DNA from: Mycolicibacterium madagascariense
GTDB taxonomy: Bacteria; Actinomycetota; Actinomycetes; Mycobacteriales; Mycobacteriaceae
DNA: 64,000 nt
NCBI RefSeq assembly: GCF_010729665.1
Contig: NZ_AP022610.1
Coordinates: forward strand, 3,596,001 to 3,660,000
Direction: 5' to 3'
Made by a program: the position numbers and the translations under genes. Positions 1 to 10,039 of the stretch are shown piece by piece (position 1 is the stretch's first letter; every line of letters starts with the position of its first letter). Under the pieces are notes generated by a model. It was not told the origin of the DNA. It did not search any database and saw nothing but the letters and a program-made list of their open reading frames with translations.

Positions 1-1087
1 GCAGCGCCTCGAGCGTGGCGTTCACCTCGGTGGGATGGTGGGCGTAGTCGTCGAACACCCGGACCCCCGCCGCCGTCCCCACCGACTCGAAGCGACGGCG
101 GACGCCCTCGAACGCGGCGAGCCCGTCGAGTACGGTCACCACGTCCGCCCCGGCCCGTGTCGCCGCCAGCAGCGCCCCGAGGGCGTTGAGGGCCATGTGC
201 CTGCCGGGGACCGCGAGCCGCATGCCCCGCGGTTGCGCGTCGCCCGCGAGCTGCACGGTCGCGACGCTGCCGGTGCCCTGCTGCTCCCACTTCACCAGCG
301 CCGCAGCCAGATTCGCGTCGGCACCGTCGTCGCGCGGGGTGCCGTAGCGGAGCACCAGGACCCCGTCGGCCGCGGCGCGGTCGGCCAGCGCCGCCGCCCC
401 GGGATCGTCGACGCACACGACGAGGGCGCCACCCGGGCGCAACCGCGCGACGAAGCGGTCGAACACCGACGCGTAGGCCTGCGCACTGCCGAAGAAGTCG
501 AGGTGGTCGGCCTCGACGTTGGTGACGACCGCGACGTCGGGGGTGTACTCCAGCAGCGAGCCGTCGCTCTCGTCGGCCTCGGCGACGAAGCATTCGCCGC
601 TGCCGTAGTGGGCGTTGGTGCCCGCCTCGCCGAGGTCGCCACCGACCGCGAACGACGGATCGAACCCGCTGCGCTGCAACGCCACGATCACCATCGACGT
701 GGTGGTCGTCTTGCCGTGGGTGCCGGTCACCATCACCGTCGTGTAGCCGTCCATCAACCGGGCCAGCACCTCGGGGCGCAGGATGACCGGAATTCCCCGG
801 CGCCGCGCCTCGACCAACTCGGGATTGTCCTTGGGGATGGCGGCATGCGTGCTGACGACGACGGTGGGCCCACCGGGCAGCATGTCCAGCGACGACGCGT
901 CGTGACCGATCCGCACCTGGGCGCCGCGGGCCCGCAAGGCCGCCACGCCCCGCGACTCCTTCGCGTCGGACCCCGAGACCTCCCCGCCCCGGTCCAGCAG
1001 GATGCGGGCGATGCCCGACATGCCCGCGCCGCCGATGCCGACCATGTGCACGCGCTGCAGTTGCGGCGGCAGCACCCGCGGTGTCAT
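1..1087 (-). CDS. murC: UDP-N-acetylmuramate--L-alanine ligase MurC (3' end outside window)
   Basis: Adds L-alanine to UDP-MurNAc, the first cytoplasmic peptide step of peptidoglycan synthesis. About 362 N-terminal codons are present; the C-terminus lies off the left edge, so this is a window truncation and not a broken gene. Visible are the N-terminal nucleotide-binding stretch ([15 protein letters not shown], near residue 13), the Mur-ligase ATP loop GTHGKTTTT (near residue 121) and a [15 protein letters not shown] central motif. The ATG overlaps the murG stop (ATGA), so the two are probably translationally coupled. Last visible gene of the dcw cluster; ftsQ and ftsZ would be expected beyond the edge. 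Confidence 0.97.
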   Translation of the reverse strand, partial: MTPRVLPPQLQRVHMVGIGGAGMSGIARILLDRGGEVSGSDAKESRGVAALRARGAQVRIGHDASSLDMLPGGPTVVVSTHAAIPKDNPELVEARRRGIPVILRPEVLARLMDGYTTVMVTGTHGKTTTTSMVIVALQRSGFDPSFAVGGDLGEAGTNAHYGSGECFVAEADESDGSLLEYTPDVAVVTNVEADHLDFFGSAQAYASVFDRFVARLRPGGALVVCVDDPGAAALADRAAADGVLVLRYGTPRDDGADANLAAALVKWEQQGTGSVATVQLAGDAQPRGMRLAVPGRHMALNALGALLAATRAGADVVTVLDGLAAFEGVRRRFESVGTAAGVRVFDDYAHHPTEVNATLEAL

Positions 1088-2205
1088 CGCGACGCCCCCC
1101 GGACCTGGCTGGCGACCTCGAGTGCCACTTCGGCGACCCGGCGCGCGGCGTCGGGGTGGCCGGCGAGCGTGGCCGCGGTCGTCATGTCGGACAGGCGCTG
1201 GGGGTCCCCGAGCAGCACGCGGACGGTCTCGGCGACGAACGCCGAGGTCAGGTCGGCGTCGGACACCAGCATTCCGCCACCCGCACCGACGACCGGAAGC
1301 GCGTTGAGCCGCTGTTCGCCGTTGCCGATCGGCAGCGGAACGTACACCGCGGGCAGCCCGACGGCCGTCACCTCGGCCACCGTCATCGCGCCTGATCGAC
1401 AGATCGCGAGGTCGGCGGCGGCGTAGGCGAGGTCCATCCGGCTGAGGTACGGCACCGCGACGTAGGGCGGGTCGCCGGGGGCCCGCTCGCGTAGGTCGAG
1501 CTCGTTCTTGGGCCCGTGGGCGTGCAGGACCGAAATGCCCGCGGCGGCAAGCTCTTCGGCGGCCCCGGCGACCGCGCGGTTGAGCGACTGCGCCCCCTGG
1601 GACCCGCCGAACACCAGCAGCACCCGGGCGTCGTCGGCGAACCCGAAGTGCGCGCGGGCCTGCGCGCGCAGCGCGGCGCGGTCCAGGGACGTGATGGCCT
1701 CGCGGACCGGTACGCCCACCACCTCGACGTTGGGCAGCCCCGGCGCGGGCACCGCGGACAGCACCCGCCGCGCGGTGCGGGCACCGACGCGGTTCGCCCA
1801 CCCCGCGCTGGCGTTCGCCTCGTGGACCACGACGGGCACCCGGTGCCTGCCGAGCGCGCCCCCGCGGGCCGCGAGGTAGGCGGGCAGGGCGACGTAGCCG
1901 CCGAAGCCGATCACGACGTCGGCGCCGACCCGGTCGAAGATGGCGCGGGTCTCGCGGACCGCGGTGCGCACGCGCAGCGGCAGCCGGGCGAGGTCACCCG
2001 AGGGCTTGCGGGGCAGCGGGACGGGTGTGATCAGCTGCAGGTCATAGCCGCGCTCGGGCACCAACCGCGTCTCGAGCCCGCGCGCGGTGCCCAGCGCCGT
2101 GATCCGCACCTCCGGTACGAGGGCGACGAGGGCATCGGCGACCGCCATCGCGGGCTCGATGTGCCCCGCCGTGCCACCACCTGCGAGGACCACGGACACG
2201 CTCAC
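1084..2205 (-). CDS. murG: UDP-GlcNAc:lipid I GlcNAc transferase MurG
   Basis: Peripheral membrane GT28 transferase that converts lipid I to lipid II on the inner face of the membrane; 373 residues, normal length. The N-terminal donor-fold loop GGGTAGH (residues 9-15), a central [12 protein letters not shown] motif and a C-terminal GAMTVAE segment are visible. The frame stays open upstream into ftsW DNA, but the GTG at 2205 is the right start: it overlaps the ftsW stop by four bases (GTGA) and places the glycine-rich loop at the usual distance. Coupled downstream to murC by ATGA. Confidence 0.97.
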   Translation of the reverse strand: MSVSVVLAGGGTAGHIEPAMAVADALVALVPEVRITALGTARGLETRLVPERGYDLQLITPVPLPRKPSGDLARLPLRVRTAVRETRAIFDRVGADVVIGFGGYVALPAYLAARGGALGRHRVPVVVHEANASAGWANRVGARTARRVLSAVPAPGLPNVEVVGVPVREAITSLDRAALRAQARAHFGFADDARVLLVFGGSQGAQSLNRAVAGAAEELAAAGISVLHAHGPKNELDLRERAPGDPPYVAVPYLSRMDLAYAAADLAICRSGAMTVAEVTAVGLPAVYVPLPIGNGEQRLNALPVVGAGGGMLVSDADLTSAFVAETVRVLLGDPQRLSDMTTAATLAGHPDAARRVAEVALEVASQVRGASR

Positions 2206-3869
2206 CCGTAACGCTGACCTTCCAGACTGCGAGCCCCCCGGCTCAGTTGACGCTGACGGCCTCCATGATGCCCTGAGCCCTTGGCCGTCCGATCGGCCGC
2301 ATCCGCCGTGGCGCGCCTGCGCTCCCCCGCGGGCACGCGGGCCCGGCTCGGCTTCTTCCGCGACGCGGCCTTCGACGGCTTCGGCTCGGGCGCGGGCTTC
2401 GACCTCGAGGTGGGCTTCGGTGTGGGCTTCGGCTTGGGTTTCGACCAGGCCTTGGGTTTCGCGGCCTTGGGCTTCGACGGGGGTTTGGCCTTCGACGGGG
2501 GCTTCGGCTTCGGCGGGGGCTTGGGCTTGTCGGGGGCGGGCTTGCCCGACCGGGTCCGCAGCCGGTCGCGGGCCGTCTCCAGCCGGGTCGGCATGTACGG
2601 CTCGGGCAGCGGCAGGCGCAGCAGGCGGTTGACCCGGTCCTCGCGGCCCGCGCGCAGCGCCGCCACCGCCTCCGGCTCGTGCCGGGCGGCGTTGGTGATG
2701 ATGCCCAGCATGAACAGCGTCGTCGCCGTCGAGGTGCCGCCCGCGGAGATCAGCGGAAGTTGCAGTCCGGTGATGGGCAGCAGCCCGACGACGTAGCCGA
2801 CGTTGATGAACGCCTGCCCGATGACCCACAGCGTCGTGGCGGCGGTCAGCAGCCGCAGGAAGGGATCGGCAGACCTCCTCGCGATCCGCATGCCCGCGTA
2901 GGCGAACAGACCGAACAGGCACAGCAGGCCGACCGCGCCGACGAAGCCGAGCTCCTCCCCGATGATCGCGAAGATGAAGTCGTTGTGGGCGTTGGGCAGA
3001 TAGTTCCACTTCGCGGTGCCCTGCCCGAGGCCGTCGCCGAAGACCCCGCCGTTGGCGAGTGCGAAGCGGGCCTGTCGCGCCTGGTAACCCGAGCCCATGT
3101 CGTCGGCGCCGGGGTTGAGCCATGACTGCACGCGGTCGGAGCGGTAGCCCTCCGACATCGCGAGGACGCCCGCGGCGACCACCACGGCGGCCAGCGACGT
3201 CGTGAAGACGCGCAGCGGCAGACCGGCGTACCACAGCAGGCCGAGCAGGATGATGCCCAACGACACGGTCTGACCGAGGTCGGGCTGCAGCACGATGAGG
3301 AGCAGGGCGATGAATGCGCCCGGCACCAGCGGGAAGAGCATCTCCCGGACCGTCGCCTGCTCCATCCGGCGCGCCGCCAGCAGATGGGCGCCCCAGATCG
3401 CGAACGCGATCTTGGCCAGTTCCGACGGCTGCATGGAGAAGCCCGCGACGACGAACCACCCGCGAGAACCGTTGGACTCCTTGCCAATTCCGGGAATCAG
3501 CACCAGGACGAGCATCACGATGGTGATGACGAAGCCGGGGAACGCCAGCTTGCGCATGAAGCCGACCGGCGTGCGCAGGGCGATGTAGAACGCGACGAGG
3601 CCGACGACGGTCCACAGCACCTGCTTGGCGAAGATGGCCCACGGCGAGCCGTCCTCGTCGTAGGAGTGCACGCCCGAGGCCGACAGCACCATGATCAACC
3701 CGAGGGTGACGAGCAGGGCGGCGACGGCGATCACCAGGTGGAAGGACGTCATCGGCCGGCCGAGCCAGGCGCCGAAGCGGGTGCGCGGGGCCATCCCGGT
3801 GCGCACCGGGGGCGTCGCCGCAACCGCATCGGGTTTGCTGCGACGTAATCGAGCGAAGATCGTGGTCAC
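2202..3869 (-). CDS. ftsW: SEDS peptidoglycan polymerase FtsW with long Lys/Pro tail
   Basis: Septal peptidoglycan glycosyltransferase that works with FtsI/PbpB at the divisome. 555 residues: a short cytoplasmic N-terminus, about ten membrane segments from residue 40 to about 400, SEDS motifs ([36 protein letters not shown]), then a cytoplasmic tail. The tail (about residues 437-510) is a lysine/proline repeat region; the last residues LEGQRYG match the mycobacterial FtsW C-terminus as remembered. The GTG start at 3869 overlaps the TGA ending the murD relic (GTGA), a trace of the lost murD-ftsW coupling. Expression must now come by read-through across the 162-bp gap after mraY or from a promoter within it. 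Confidence 0.96.
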   Translation of the reverse strand: MTTIFARLRRSKPDAVAATPPVRTGMAPRTRFGAWLGRPMTSFHLVIAVAALLVTLGLIMVLSASGVHSYDEDGSPWAIFAKQVLWTVVGLVAFYIALRTPVGFMRKLAFPGFVITIVMLVLVLIPGIGKESNGSRGWFVVAGFSMQPSELAKIAFAIWGAHLLAARRMEQATVREMLFPLVPGAFIALLLIVLQPDLGQTVSLGIILLGLLWYAGLPLRVFTTSLAAVVVAAGVLAMSEGYRSDRVQSWLNPGADDMGSGYQARQARFALANGGVFGDGLGQGTAKWNYLPNAHNDFIFAIIGEELGFVGAVGLLCLFGLFAYAGMRIARRSADPFLRLLTAATTLWVIGQAFINVGYVVGLLPITGLQLPLISAGGTSTATTLFMLGIITNAARHEPEAVAALRAGREDRVNRLLRLPLPEPYMPTRLETARDRLRTRSGKPAPDKPKPPPKPKPPSKAKPPSKPKAAKPKAWSKPKPKPTPKPTSRSKPAPEPKPSKAASRKKPSRARVPAGERRRATADAADRTAKGSGHHGGRQRQLSRGARSLEGQRYG

Positions 3870-4040
3870 GATCGGCGACCGCTGCCGATGGTCACATGAG
3901 TCACATCAGCATCAGCAGGCTCATTTGTCCCTTGCACCCCAGAATCCTCCCCCGCCACGAGGCCGGCGAGGCGCACATCCGGCGCGTGTCGCGGTAATGG
4001 CAGCGACCGCCCAACGACCGACGCAGACCGATCACGCCCC
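3866..4040 (-). pseudogene. murD: Relic of murD (C-terminal fragment only)
   Basis: This is the slot where murD normally sits between mraY and ftsW. No ligase gene fits: only 162 bp separate the mraY stop from the ftsW start. One minus-strand frame is open across the gap and ends in a TGA overlapping the ftsW GTG. It reads GRDR, then 13 residues, HAPDV, five residues, VAGEDSG, and continues to [11 protein letters not shown] and the stop. From memory, mycobacterial MurD has GRDR-(9 residues)-HAPDV-(5 residues)-VAGEDTG in its C-terminal third. The ATP loop, central domain and final GDTVLLAPAG block are absent. By hand count about 22 of 58 codons end in A or T, far more than in neighbouring genes, as expected of decay. 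Any working MurD must be encoded outside this window. Confidence 0.82.
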
Positions 4041-5111
4041 GACGGCGGCCAGCCACTCGCTGTAGAACAGGGCCACGCCCAGACCGCACGCGATGGCGGT
4101 GAGCAGCCAGAACCGGATGATCACCGTGGTCTCCGCCCACCCGACCAGCTCGAAGTGATGGTGGAACGGCGCCATCCGGAACACCCGACGCCCCGTCGTG
4201 CGGAAGGCCAGGATCTGCACCACCACCGACGTGACCTCGGCCACGAACAGCGCACCGAGCACGACCGCGAGCATCTCGGTGCGGCTGGTCACCGACAGCC
4301 CGGCGATGATCCCGCCGAGGGCCAGCGAGCCGGTGTCGCCCATGAAGATCTTGGCGGGCGCGGCGTTCCACCACAGGAATCCGATGCACGCCCCGGCCGT
4401 GGCGGCCGCGACCAGCGCGAGGTCGAGCGGGTCGCGCACGTTGTAGCAGCCCAGTCCCGGGCTCGACGCGCACGCGTTGCGGAACTGCCAGAACGTGATG
4501 ATGACGTACGCCGCGGTCACCATGGCCATGGCCCCGGCGGCCAGTCCGTCCAGCCCATCGGTGAAGTTGACCGCGTTCGACCAGGCACTGACCACGACGA
4601 CGGCGAACAGCACGAAGACCGCGGGGGCCAGCGTGACGGTCGCGATCTCGCGGACGTAGGACAGCTCGGGTCCGCCGGGGGTCAGCCCGTTGGCGTTGCG
4701 AAACTGCAGCACCAGCACGCCGAAGAGCACCGCGGCGACGAGCTGCCCGACCGTCTTGGCCGTCTTGTTCAGGCCCAGGTTGCGCGCCCGCCGAATCTTG
4801 ATGAGGTCGTCGACGAACCCGACGCCGCCCAGCGCGGTGGCCAGACCGAGCACCAGCAACCCCGACGCCGACGGGCCCTCGCCGTCGAGCGCCAGCCCGA
4901 CCAGGTGCGTGCCCAGGTACCCGGCCCAGATCCCGGCGAGGATCGCGACGCCGCCCATCGACGGGGTGCCGCGCTTCTTGCGGTGGCTGGGCGGACCGTC
5001 CTCACGGATCTCGTGCCCGAAGCCCTGCCGGGTGAACAGGCGAATCAGCGCCGGCGTCAACAGGATCGACACGGCCAGGGCGATGGCGACCGCGATGAGT
5101 ATCTGTCTCAT
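4032..5111 (-). CDS. mraY: Phospho-MurNAc-pentapeptide transferase MraY (MurX)
   Basis: Integral membrane enzyme that moves phospho-MurNAc-pentapeptide onto decaprenyl phosphate, forming lipid I. 359 residues with about ten membrane segments; family motifs include [14 protein letters not shown] (residues 41-54), [21 protein letters not shown] and the [10 protein letters not shown] signature near the C-terminus. The protein runs to a normal C-terminus ([12 protein letters not shown]), so the loss of murD just downstream did not damage it. The ATG overlaps the murF stop (ATGA). Confidence 0.97.
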   Translation of the reverse strand: MRQILIAVAIALAVSILLTPALIRLFTRQGFGHEIREDGPPSHRKKRGTPSMGGVAILAGIWAGYLGTHLVGLALDGEGPSASGLLVLGLATALGGVGFVDDLIKIRRARNLGLNKTAKTVGQLVAAVLFGVLVLQFRNANGLTPGGPELSYVREIATVTLAPAVFVLFAVVVVSAWSNAVNFTDGLDGLAAGAMAMVTAAYVIITFWQFRNACASSPGLGCYNVRDPLDLALVAAATAGACIGFLWWNAAPAKIFMGDTGSLALGGIIAGLSVTSRTEMLAVVLGALFVAEVTSVVVQILAFRTTGRRVFRMAPFHHHFELVGWAETTVIIRFWLLTAIACGLGVALFYSEWLAAVGA

Positions 5112-6613
5112 CCGGCGCCGTCGCCCGACTCGTCGAGCAAGGCCTCGGCCAGTCGCCCGAGTCCTGCCGAGTTGGACGCCTTCACCAGCACCACGTCACC
5201 GGCGCGCAGCTCCTCGCGCAGCAGGGCCAGGGCAGCGTCGGCGTCGGCGACCATGGTGACCTCACTGCCCCACGACCCCTCCATCACCGCCCCGTGATGC
5301 ATGGCGCTCATTGATCTCCCGGTTCCGATGACGACGAGTCGTGACACATCTAAGCGCACGGCCAGTCGACCGATGCTGTCATGTTCGCTGATCGCGTCGT
5401 CACCGAGTTCGCCCATCTCGCCGAGGACGGCCCAGCTCCGACGCGGCGCGGCGCTCTGTTCGCGACCGCCCTTGGCCATCCACGCCAGCGCCTTCAACCC
5501 GGCCCGCACCGAGTCCGGGTTGGCGTTGTAGGCGTCGTTGACGACGGTGACGCCGTCGGCGCGCGTCGCCACCTGCATCCGGCTCCGCGAGACCGGACCC
5601 GCCGCGGCCAGCGCCGCCGCCACCTGATCCAGGGTCGCCCCGCACTCGAGGGCGACGGCCGCCGCGCACAGCGCGTTGGACACCTGATGGTCACCGTGCA
5701 CGGCGAGCGTCACCTCGGTCTGCCGGTCCCCCGCGTGCAGGGTGAACCGCGCCCGCGCGAGGTCGTCGAGCACGACCCCGGTGGCGACGACGTCGGCTCC
5801 CGCGGACCGTCCGACCCGCACCACGCGCGCCGCGGTCTTCTCCGCCATCGCGGCCACGTTCGCGTCGTCGGCGTTGAGGATCACCACGCCGGACGCCGGA
5901 ACCGCTTGCGGCAGTTCGGCCTTCGTCGCGGCGATGGCCTCGCGCGACCCGAACTCCCCCAGGTGGGCGGTGCCGACGTTGAGCACCACCGCGATCGACG
6001 GCGGGGCGATCCGGGCCAGTGCGGCGATGTTGCCGGGGTGGCGCGCCGACATCTCGAGGATCAGGTAGTCCGTCTCGGTGGTCGCCCGCAGCACCGTCCA
6101 CGGGTGCCCCAGCTCGTTGTTGAACGAGCCGGGCGGCGCGACGACCTCGCCGAGCGGTTCGAGCACGGCGGCCAGCAGGTCCTTGGTCGACGTCTTGCCC
6201 GACGAGCCGGTCACGCCGACGACGACGAGACCGTTGGCGACGAGTTCCGCCGCGACGTGCGCCGCCAGCTTGGCCAGCGCCGCGAGCACCGCGGCCCCCG
6301 CCCCGTCGACGTCGTGCTCCAGCACGCTGGCCCCGGCGTCACCGGCCGCAGCCGGCGGCACGACGACCGCGGGCACGCCGACCGGGCGCGCCGCCAACAC
6401 TCCCGCGGCACCGGCCGCCACCGCACCCGCGGCGAAGTCGTGCCCGTCGGCCCGCGCCCCGGGCAGGGCCAGGAACAGCCCGCCGGGGGTCACCGCGCGC
6501 GAGTCGAACTCGACGGTGCCGGTGACGACGGTCTTCTCGGCGTCATCGGCCGACACGTCGGCGAGCGCACCGCCGACGATGCGGGCGATCTGGGCCAGCG
6601 TCAGATCGATCAC
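5108..6613 (-). CDS. murF: UDP-MurNAc-tripeptide--D-Ala-D-Ala ligase MurF
   Basis: Adds the D-Ala-D-Ala dipeptide to the cytoplasmic UDP-MurNAc-tripeptide. 501 residues, usual for the family, with the ATP loop [13 protein letters not shown] at residues 133-145, a central [12 protein letters not shown] segment and the C-terminal [10 protein letters not shown] motif. The GTG start at 6613 overlaps the murE stop as GTGA, and the 3' end overlaps mraY as ATGA, so it is embedded in the coupled dcw operon. Confidence 0.97.
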   Translation of the reverse strand: MIDLTLAQIARIVGGALADVSADDAEKTVVTGTVEFDSRAVTPGGLFLALPGARADGHDFAAGAVAAGAAGVLAARPVGVPAVVVPPAAAGDAGASVLEHDVDGAGAAVLAALAKLAAHVAAELVANGLVVVGVTGSSGKTSTKDLLAAVLEPLGEVVAPPGSFNNELGHPWTVLRATTETDYLILEMSARHPGNIAALARIAPPSIAVVLNVGTAHLGEFGSREAIAATKAELPQAVPASGVVILNADDANVAAMAEKTAARVVRVGRSAGADVVATGVVLDDLARARFTLHAGDRQTEVTLAVHGDHQVSNALCAAAVALECGATLDQVAAALAAAGPVSRSRMQVATRADGVTVVNDAYNANPDSVRAGLKALAWMAKGGREQSAAPRRSWAVLGEMGELGDDAISEHDSIGRLAVRLDVSRLVVIGTGRSMSAMHHGAVMEGSWGSEVTMVADADAALALLREELRAGDVVLVKASNSAGLGRLAEALLDESGDGAG

Positions 6614-8124
6614 GGCACGGAACCCAGCCGACGCAGCGCGTCGGCCAACTCGTCGCGGTCGTCGAACGGGCGGGTCTGCCCGTGGCTCGTCTGACCTGCC
6701 TCGTGTCCTTTGCCCGCGATCAGCACGACGTCACCCCTCCTCGCCCAGCGCACGGCGTGGTCGATAGCGGCCCGACGGTCGCCGATCTCGACGACGTCCG
6801 CGCCGCCGCAGGCTCCGGCCAGGATCGCCGCCCGGATGTCGGCGGGGTCCTCGTCGCGTGGATTGTCGTCCGTCACGACGACGAGGTCGGCCAGTTCCGC
6901 GGCGGTCCGACCCATCGGCGCGCGCTTGCCGGGGTCGCGGTTGCCGCCGGCCCCGAACACCACCGCGATCCGACCGTCGGTCTGCTCCCGCAGGGTCTGC
7001 AGCACCGCGCGCAGCGCGCCGGGCTTGTGGGCGTAGTCGACCAGGGCGAGGAAGTCCTGCCCGGCGTCGATCGGCTGCAGCCGCCCCGGCACGGTCGCCG
7101 TCCGCAACCCCGGCGCGGCCTGCTCGGGCGACACCCCCACCGCGTCGAGCAGTGCCGTCGCCAGCAGACAGTTCGCCACGTTGTAGGACCCCGGCAGGCC
7201 GATGCGCAACCCGTGGTGCACACCCGCCGGGTCGACGGCCACGAATTCCTGGGCGCCCCGGTCGAGGGTCCTGACGTCGCGGGCCTGCCAGTCCGCAGCG
7301 GCGCCGCCCGCGCTGACCGTGATGGGCGACGACGCCCGGGAGGCGATGGTACGGCCGCCGTCGTCGTCCACGCACACCACGGAAACCCGGGCGTGCGTTG
7401 GCGATTCAGGTTCGAAGAGCCGGGCCTTGGCGTCGAGGTAGTCCTCCATCGTGGGATGGAAGTCGAGGTGATCGCGGGAGAGGTTGGTGAAGCCGCCCGC
7501 CTCGAAGTGCACGGCGTCGACCCGGCCCAGTGTCAGCGCGTGACTGGAGACCTCCATGACGGCGGTGTCGACGCCCCGCTCCAGCATGACGGCGAACAGC
7601 GCCTGCAGATCGGGTGCCTCCGGGGTGGTCAATGCGCTGGCCTCGTCGCGACCGTCGATGCGGATGCCGATCGATCCGATCAGTCCGGCAACCCGCCCGG
7701 CCGCGCGCAACCCGGCCTCCACCAGATACGTCGTGGTGGTCTTGCCCGACGTCCCGGTGACCCCGATGACCCGCAGCCGTTCGGAGGGATGTCCGTACAC
7801 CGTTGCGGCGACCTCACCGAGCACGGTCCGCGGCGAGGGGTGGACCACGATCGGCACGTCGAGGTCGCCGATCATCGCGACGCCCGCCTCGTCGGTCAGC
7901 ACCGCCACCGCGCCCTGCGCCACCGCGTCGGCGGCGAACCGGGCGCCGTGTGCCGACGCCCCGGCCAGCGCGGCGAACAGGTCACCGTCGCGCACGTCCT
8001 GACTGCGCAGCGTCACCCCGGTCACCCTGGCGTGCGCCGCGCCGCCGCCCACGGGGACCGCGCGCACGTGCTGGGCCAACGCCGCGAGGCCTGCACCGGC
8101 AGGACGCGAGGGACGCAAGTTCAT
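6610..8124 (-). CDS. murE: UDP-MurNAc-dipeptide--meso-DAP ligase MurE
   Basis: Adds meso-diaminopimelate to UDP-MurNAc-L-Ala-D-Glu. 504 residues. The ATP loop [12 protein letters not shown] spans residues 121-132; [10 protein letters not shown] and the [10 protein letters not shown] block are present, and DNPR is the diagnostic meso-DAP-binding motif. The ATG at 8124 lies 43 bp after the ftsI stop, and a TAGGGT box sits 9 nt upstream, so an internal promoter is possible. From memory the M. tuberculosis protein has a longer N-terminus; no better upstream start is evident. Confidence 0.96.
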   Translation of the reverse strand: MNLRPSRPAGAGLAALAQHVRAVPVGGGAAHARVTGVTLRSQDVRDGDLFAALAGASAHGARFAADAVAQGAVAVLTDEAGVAMIGDLDVPIVVHPSPRTVLGEVAATVYGHPSERLRVIGVTGTSGKTTTTYLVEAGLRAAGRVAGLIGSIGIRIDGRDEASALTTPEAPDLQALFAVMLERGVDTAVMEVSSHALTLGRVDAVHFEAGGFTNLSRDHLDFHPTMEDYLDAKARLFEPESPTHARVSVVCVDDDGGRTIASRASSPITVSAGGAAADWQARDVRTLDRGAQEFVAVDPAGVHHGLRIGLPGSYNVANCLLATALLDAVGVSPEQAAPGLRTATVPGRLQPIDAGQDFLALVDYAHKPGALRAVLQTLREQTDGRIAVVFGAGGNRDPGKRAPMGRTAAELADLVVVTDDNPRDEDPADIRAAILAGACGGADVVEIGDRRAAIDHAVRWARRGDVVLIAGKGHEAGQTSHGQTRPFDDRDELADALRRLGSVP

Positions 8125-8167
8125 GGCGATGACACCCTACCGGCCGACGTCCCGGCCGCTCGCGGGC

Positions 8168-10039
8168 TCAGCCCTGCAGGACCAGCGGTGGACCGGGATC
8201 CGGGGACAGTGGCACGTTTTCGCGCTGCAGCAGCCACGCCGCCAGGTTGTGCACCAGCGGCGCCGCCGTCGTGCCGGGCGACCCGTCCGCCGTCCGGTGC
8301 GGGTTGTCCATCATCACCCCGACGACGTAGCGCGGGTTGTCGGCGGGCACCATGGCGGCGAACGTGATCCAGTAGACGTCGTCGTAGTAGCACCCGCAGC
8401 CGGGGTTGATCTGCTGCGCGGTGCCGGTCTTGCCCGCGAGCTGGTAGCCCGGGACCGCTGCGCCGGAACCGGTGCCCTGCTGAACGCCGGTCGGATCGTG
8501 CTGAATGGTGGCGCGCAACATGTTTCGCACGGTCTGCGCCGTCTGCTGCGACACCACGCGCACGCCGTCGGGCCGTGGTTCGTCGGTGCGGGTGCCATCG
8601 GCGGCGATGGTCGACTTGATGATGCGCGGCGGGATGCGCACGCCGTCGTTCGCGATGGTCTGGTACATGCCGGTCATCTGCAGCAGCGTCATCGAAAGAC
8701 CCTGTCCGATGGGCAGGTTGGCGAACGAGCTGCCCGACCACTGATCGATCGGCGGCACCAAACCCGAACTCTCGCCGGGCAATCCGACGCCGGTGCGCTG
8801 TCCCAGCCCGAACTTGGCGGCCATGTCGGCCCACCGGTCCGGCCCGACCCGTTGCGCCAGCATCAGCGTGCCCACGTTGGAGGACTTCCCGAAGACGCCG
8901 GTCGTCGTGTAGGGCATGACGCCGTGTGACCACGCGTCGTGCACGGTGACGCCGCCCATGTCGATCGAACCGGGCACCGACAGCACCTCGTCGGGGGTGG
9001 TCAGGCCGAACTCGATGGCCGAGGACGCGGTGATGATCTTGTTGACCGAGCCCGGCTCGAACGGCGAGGACACCGACAGGTTGCCGAGTTCGCGGTCCTG
9101 CTGCTTGCCGAGGTCCTGGCTGGGATCGAAGGTGTTGTCGTTCGACATGGCGAGGACCTCGCCGGTCTTCGAGTCCAGCACCACCGCCGAGACGTTCTTG
9201 GCGCCGGAGAGGTTCTTCGCCTGCTGCACCTGCTGCTGGACGTAGTACTGGATGTCGTCGTCGAGCGTGAGCTGAACCGTCGAGCCGTCGACCGCGTCGT
9301 GGCGGTTGCGGTAGCTGCCCGGGATCACCACGCCGTCGGAGCCGCGGTCGTAGGTGACCGATCCGTCGGTGCCCGCGAGCTTGGCGTCGAGGGAGTCCTC
9401 CAGGCCGAGCAGACCGTGGCCGTCCCAGTCGATGCCGCCGACGATGTTGGCGGCCAGCGACCCGCCGGGGTACTGGCGGATGTCCTGGCGTTCGGCACCC
9501 ACCTCGGGGTACTTGGTGGTGATCGCGTCGGAGATGGCGGGGTCGACCGCCCGGGCGAGGTAGACGAAGGAGTCCTTGCTCGCCAGCTTCTTGTAGAGGG
9601 TGTCGGCGTCGGGCTTGTTGTTCAGCAGCCCCGACACGCCCGTGGCGATCTCGTGCAGCCGCTTGTTGGGATCGGGCGCCGACGGTGACTTCGCCTGCGC
9701 GTCGAGCAGCTGCTTCTGGATCTTGGTCGGCTGGAACGTCAGCGCCCTGGCCTCGGTGGTGAATGCCAGCTTGTCACCGTTGCGGTCGACGATGCTGCCG
9801 CGCACGGCCTTCTCGACGTCGGTGACCTTGAGCTGGCTGGCGGCCTCGGCCCGCAGGCCCTGCGCGCGTGGGACCTGCAGCATGAACAGCTGGCCGGCCG
9901 CCACGACGAGCACCAGCAGGATCACCAGGTTGCCGGTGCGGTGCCGGAACGCGAACGACGAGCTGCGCGGACCCTCTTCGGCGACGGGCTTGCGCGTGCG
10001 GCGCTCGTGGGCGAAGTGCGGGACGTCCTGGCGGCTCAT
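8168..10039 (-). CDS. ftsI: Septal transpeptidase FtsI/PbpB (class B PBP3)
   Basis: Monofunctional penicillin-binding protein that crosslinks septal peptidoglycan with FtsW. 623 residues: a basic cytoplasmic N-terminus, one membrane anchor (about 37-57), a PBP dimerisation domain, then the transpeptidase domain. All three active-site motifs are intact: SVNK at 331-334 (nucleophile Ser331), SSN at 386-388 and KTGT at 537-540. A C-terminal extension after KTGT contains CGC (NPGCGCYYDDVYW). The ATG overlaps the ftsL-like stop (ATGA). Confidence 0.97.
   Translation of the reverse strand: MSRQDVPHFAHERRTRKPVAEEGPRSSSFAFRHRTGNLVILLVLVVAAGQLFMLQVPRAQGLRAEAASQLKVTDVEKAVRGSIVDRNGDKLAFTTEARALTFQPTKIQKQLLDAQAKSPSAPDPNKRLHEIATGVSGLLNNKPDADTLYKKLASKDSFVYLARAVDPAISDAITTKYPEVGAERQDIRQYPGGSLAANIVGGIDWDGHGLLGLEDSLDAKLAGTDGSVTYDRGSDGVVIPGSYRNRHDAVDGSTVQLTLDDDIQYYVQQQVQQAKNLSGAKNVSAVVLDSKTGEVLAMSNDNTFDPSQDLGKQQDRELGNLSVSSPFEPGSVNKIITASSAIEFGLTTPDEVLSVPGSIDMGGVTVHDAWSHGVMPYTTTGVFGKSSNVGTLMLAQRVGPDRWADMAAKFGLGQRTGVGLPGESSGLVPPIDQWSGSSFANLPIGQGLSMTLLQMTGMYQTIANDGVRIPPRIIKSTIAADGTRTDEPRPDGVRVVSQQTAQTVRNMLRATIQHDPTGVQQGTGSGAAVPGYQLAGKTGTAQQINPGCGCYYDDVYWITFAAMVPADNPRYVVGVMMDNPHRTADGSPGTTAAPLVHNLAAWLLQRENVPLSPDPGPPLVLQG

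Noticed and set aside
1..1087. Truncated murC as a pseudogene
   Set aside because: The frame is open to the window edge with all N-terminal motifs; the truncation is only the window boundary.
35..1426. 463-codon open frame on the plus strand opposite murC/murG
   Set aside because: High-GC antisense shadow: Arg/His/Pro-rich translation, no motif, while the minus strand encodes intact MurC and MurG.
1084..3642. 852-codon continuous minus-strand frame that could be read as an N-terminally extended MurG
   Set aside because: The upstream half is ftsW DNA read in the wrong frame; the GTGA junction at 2202-2205 gives the normal MurG start.
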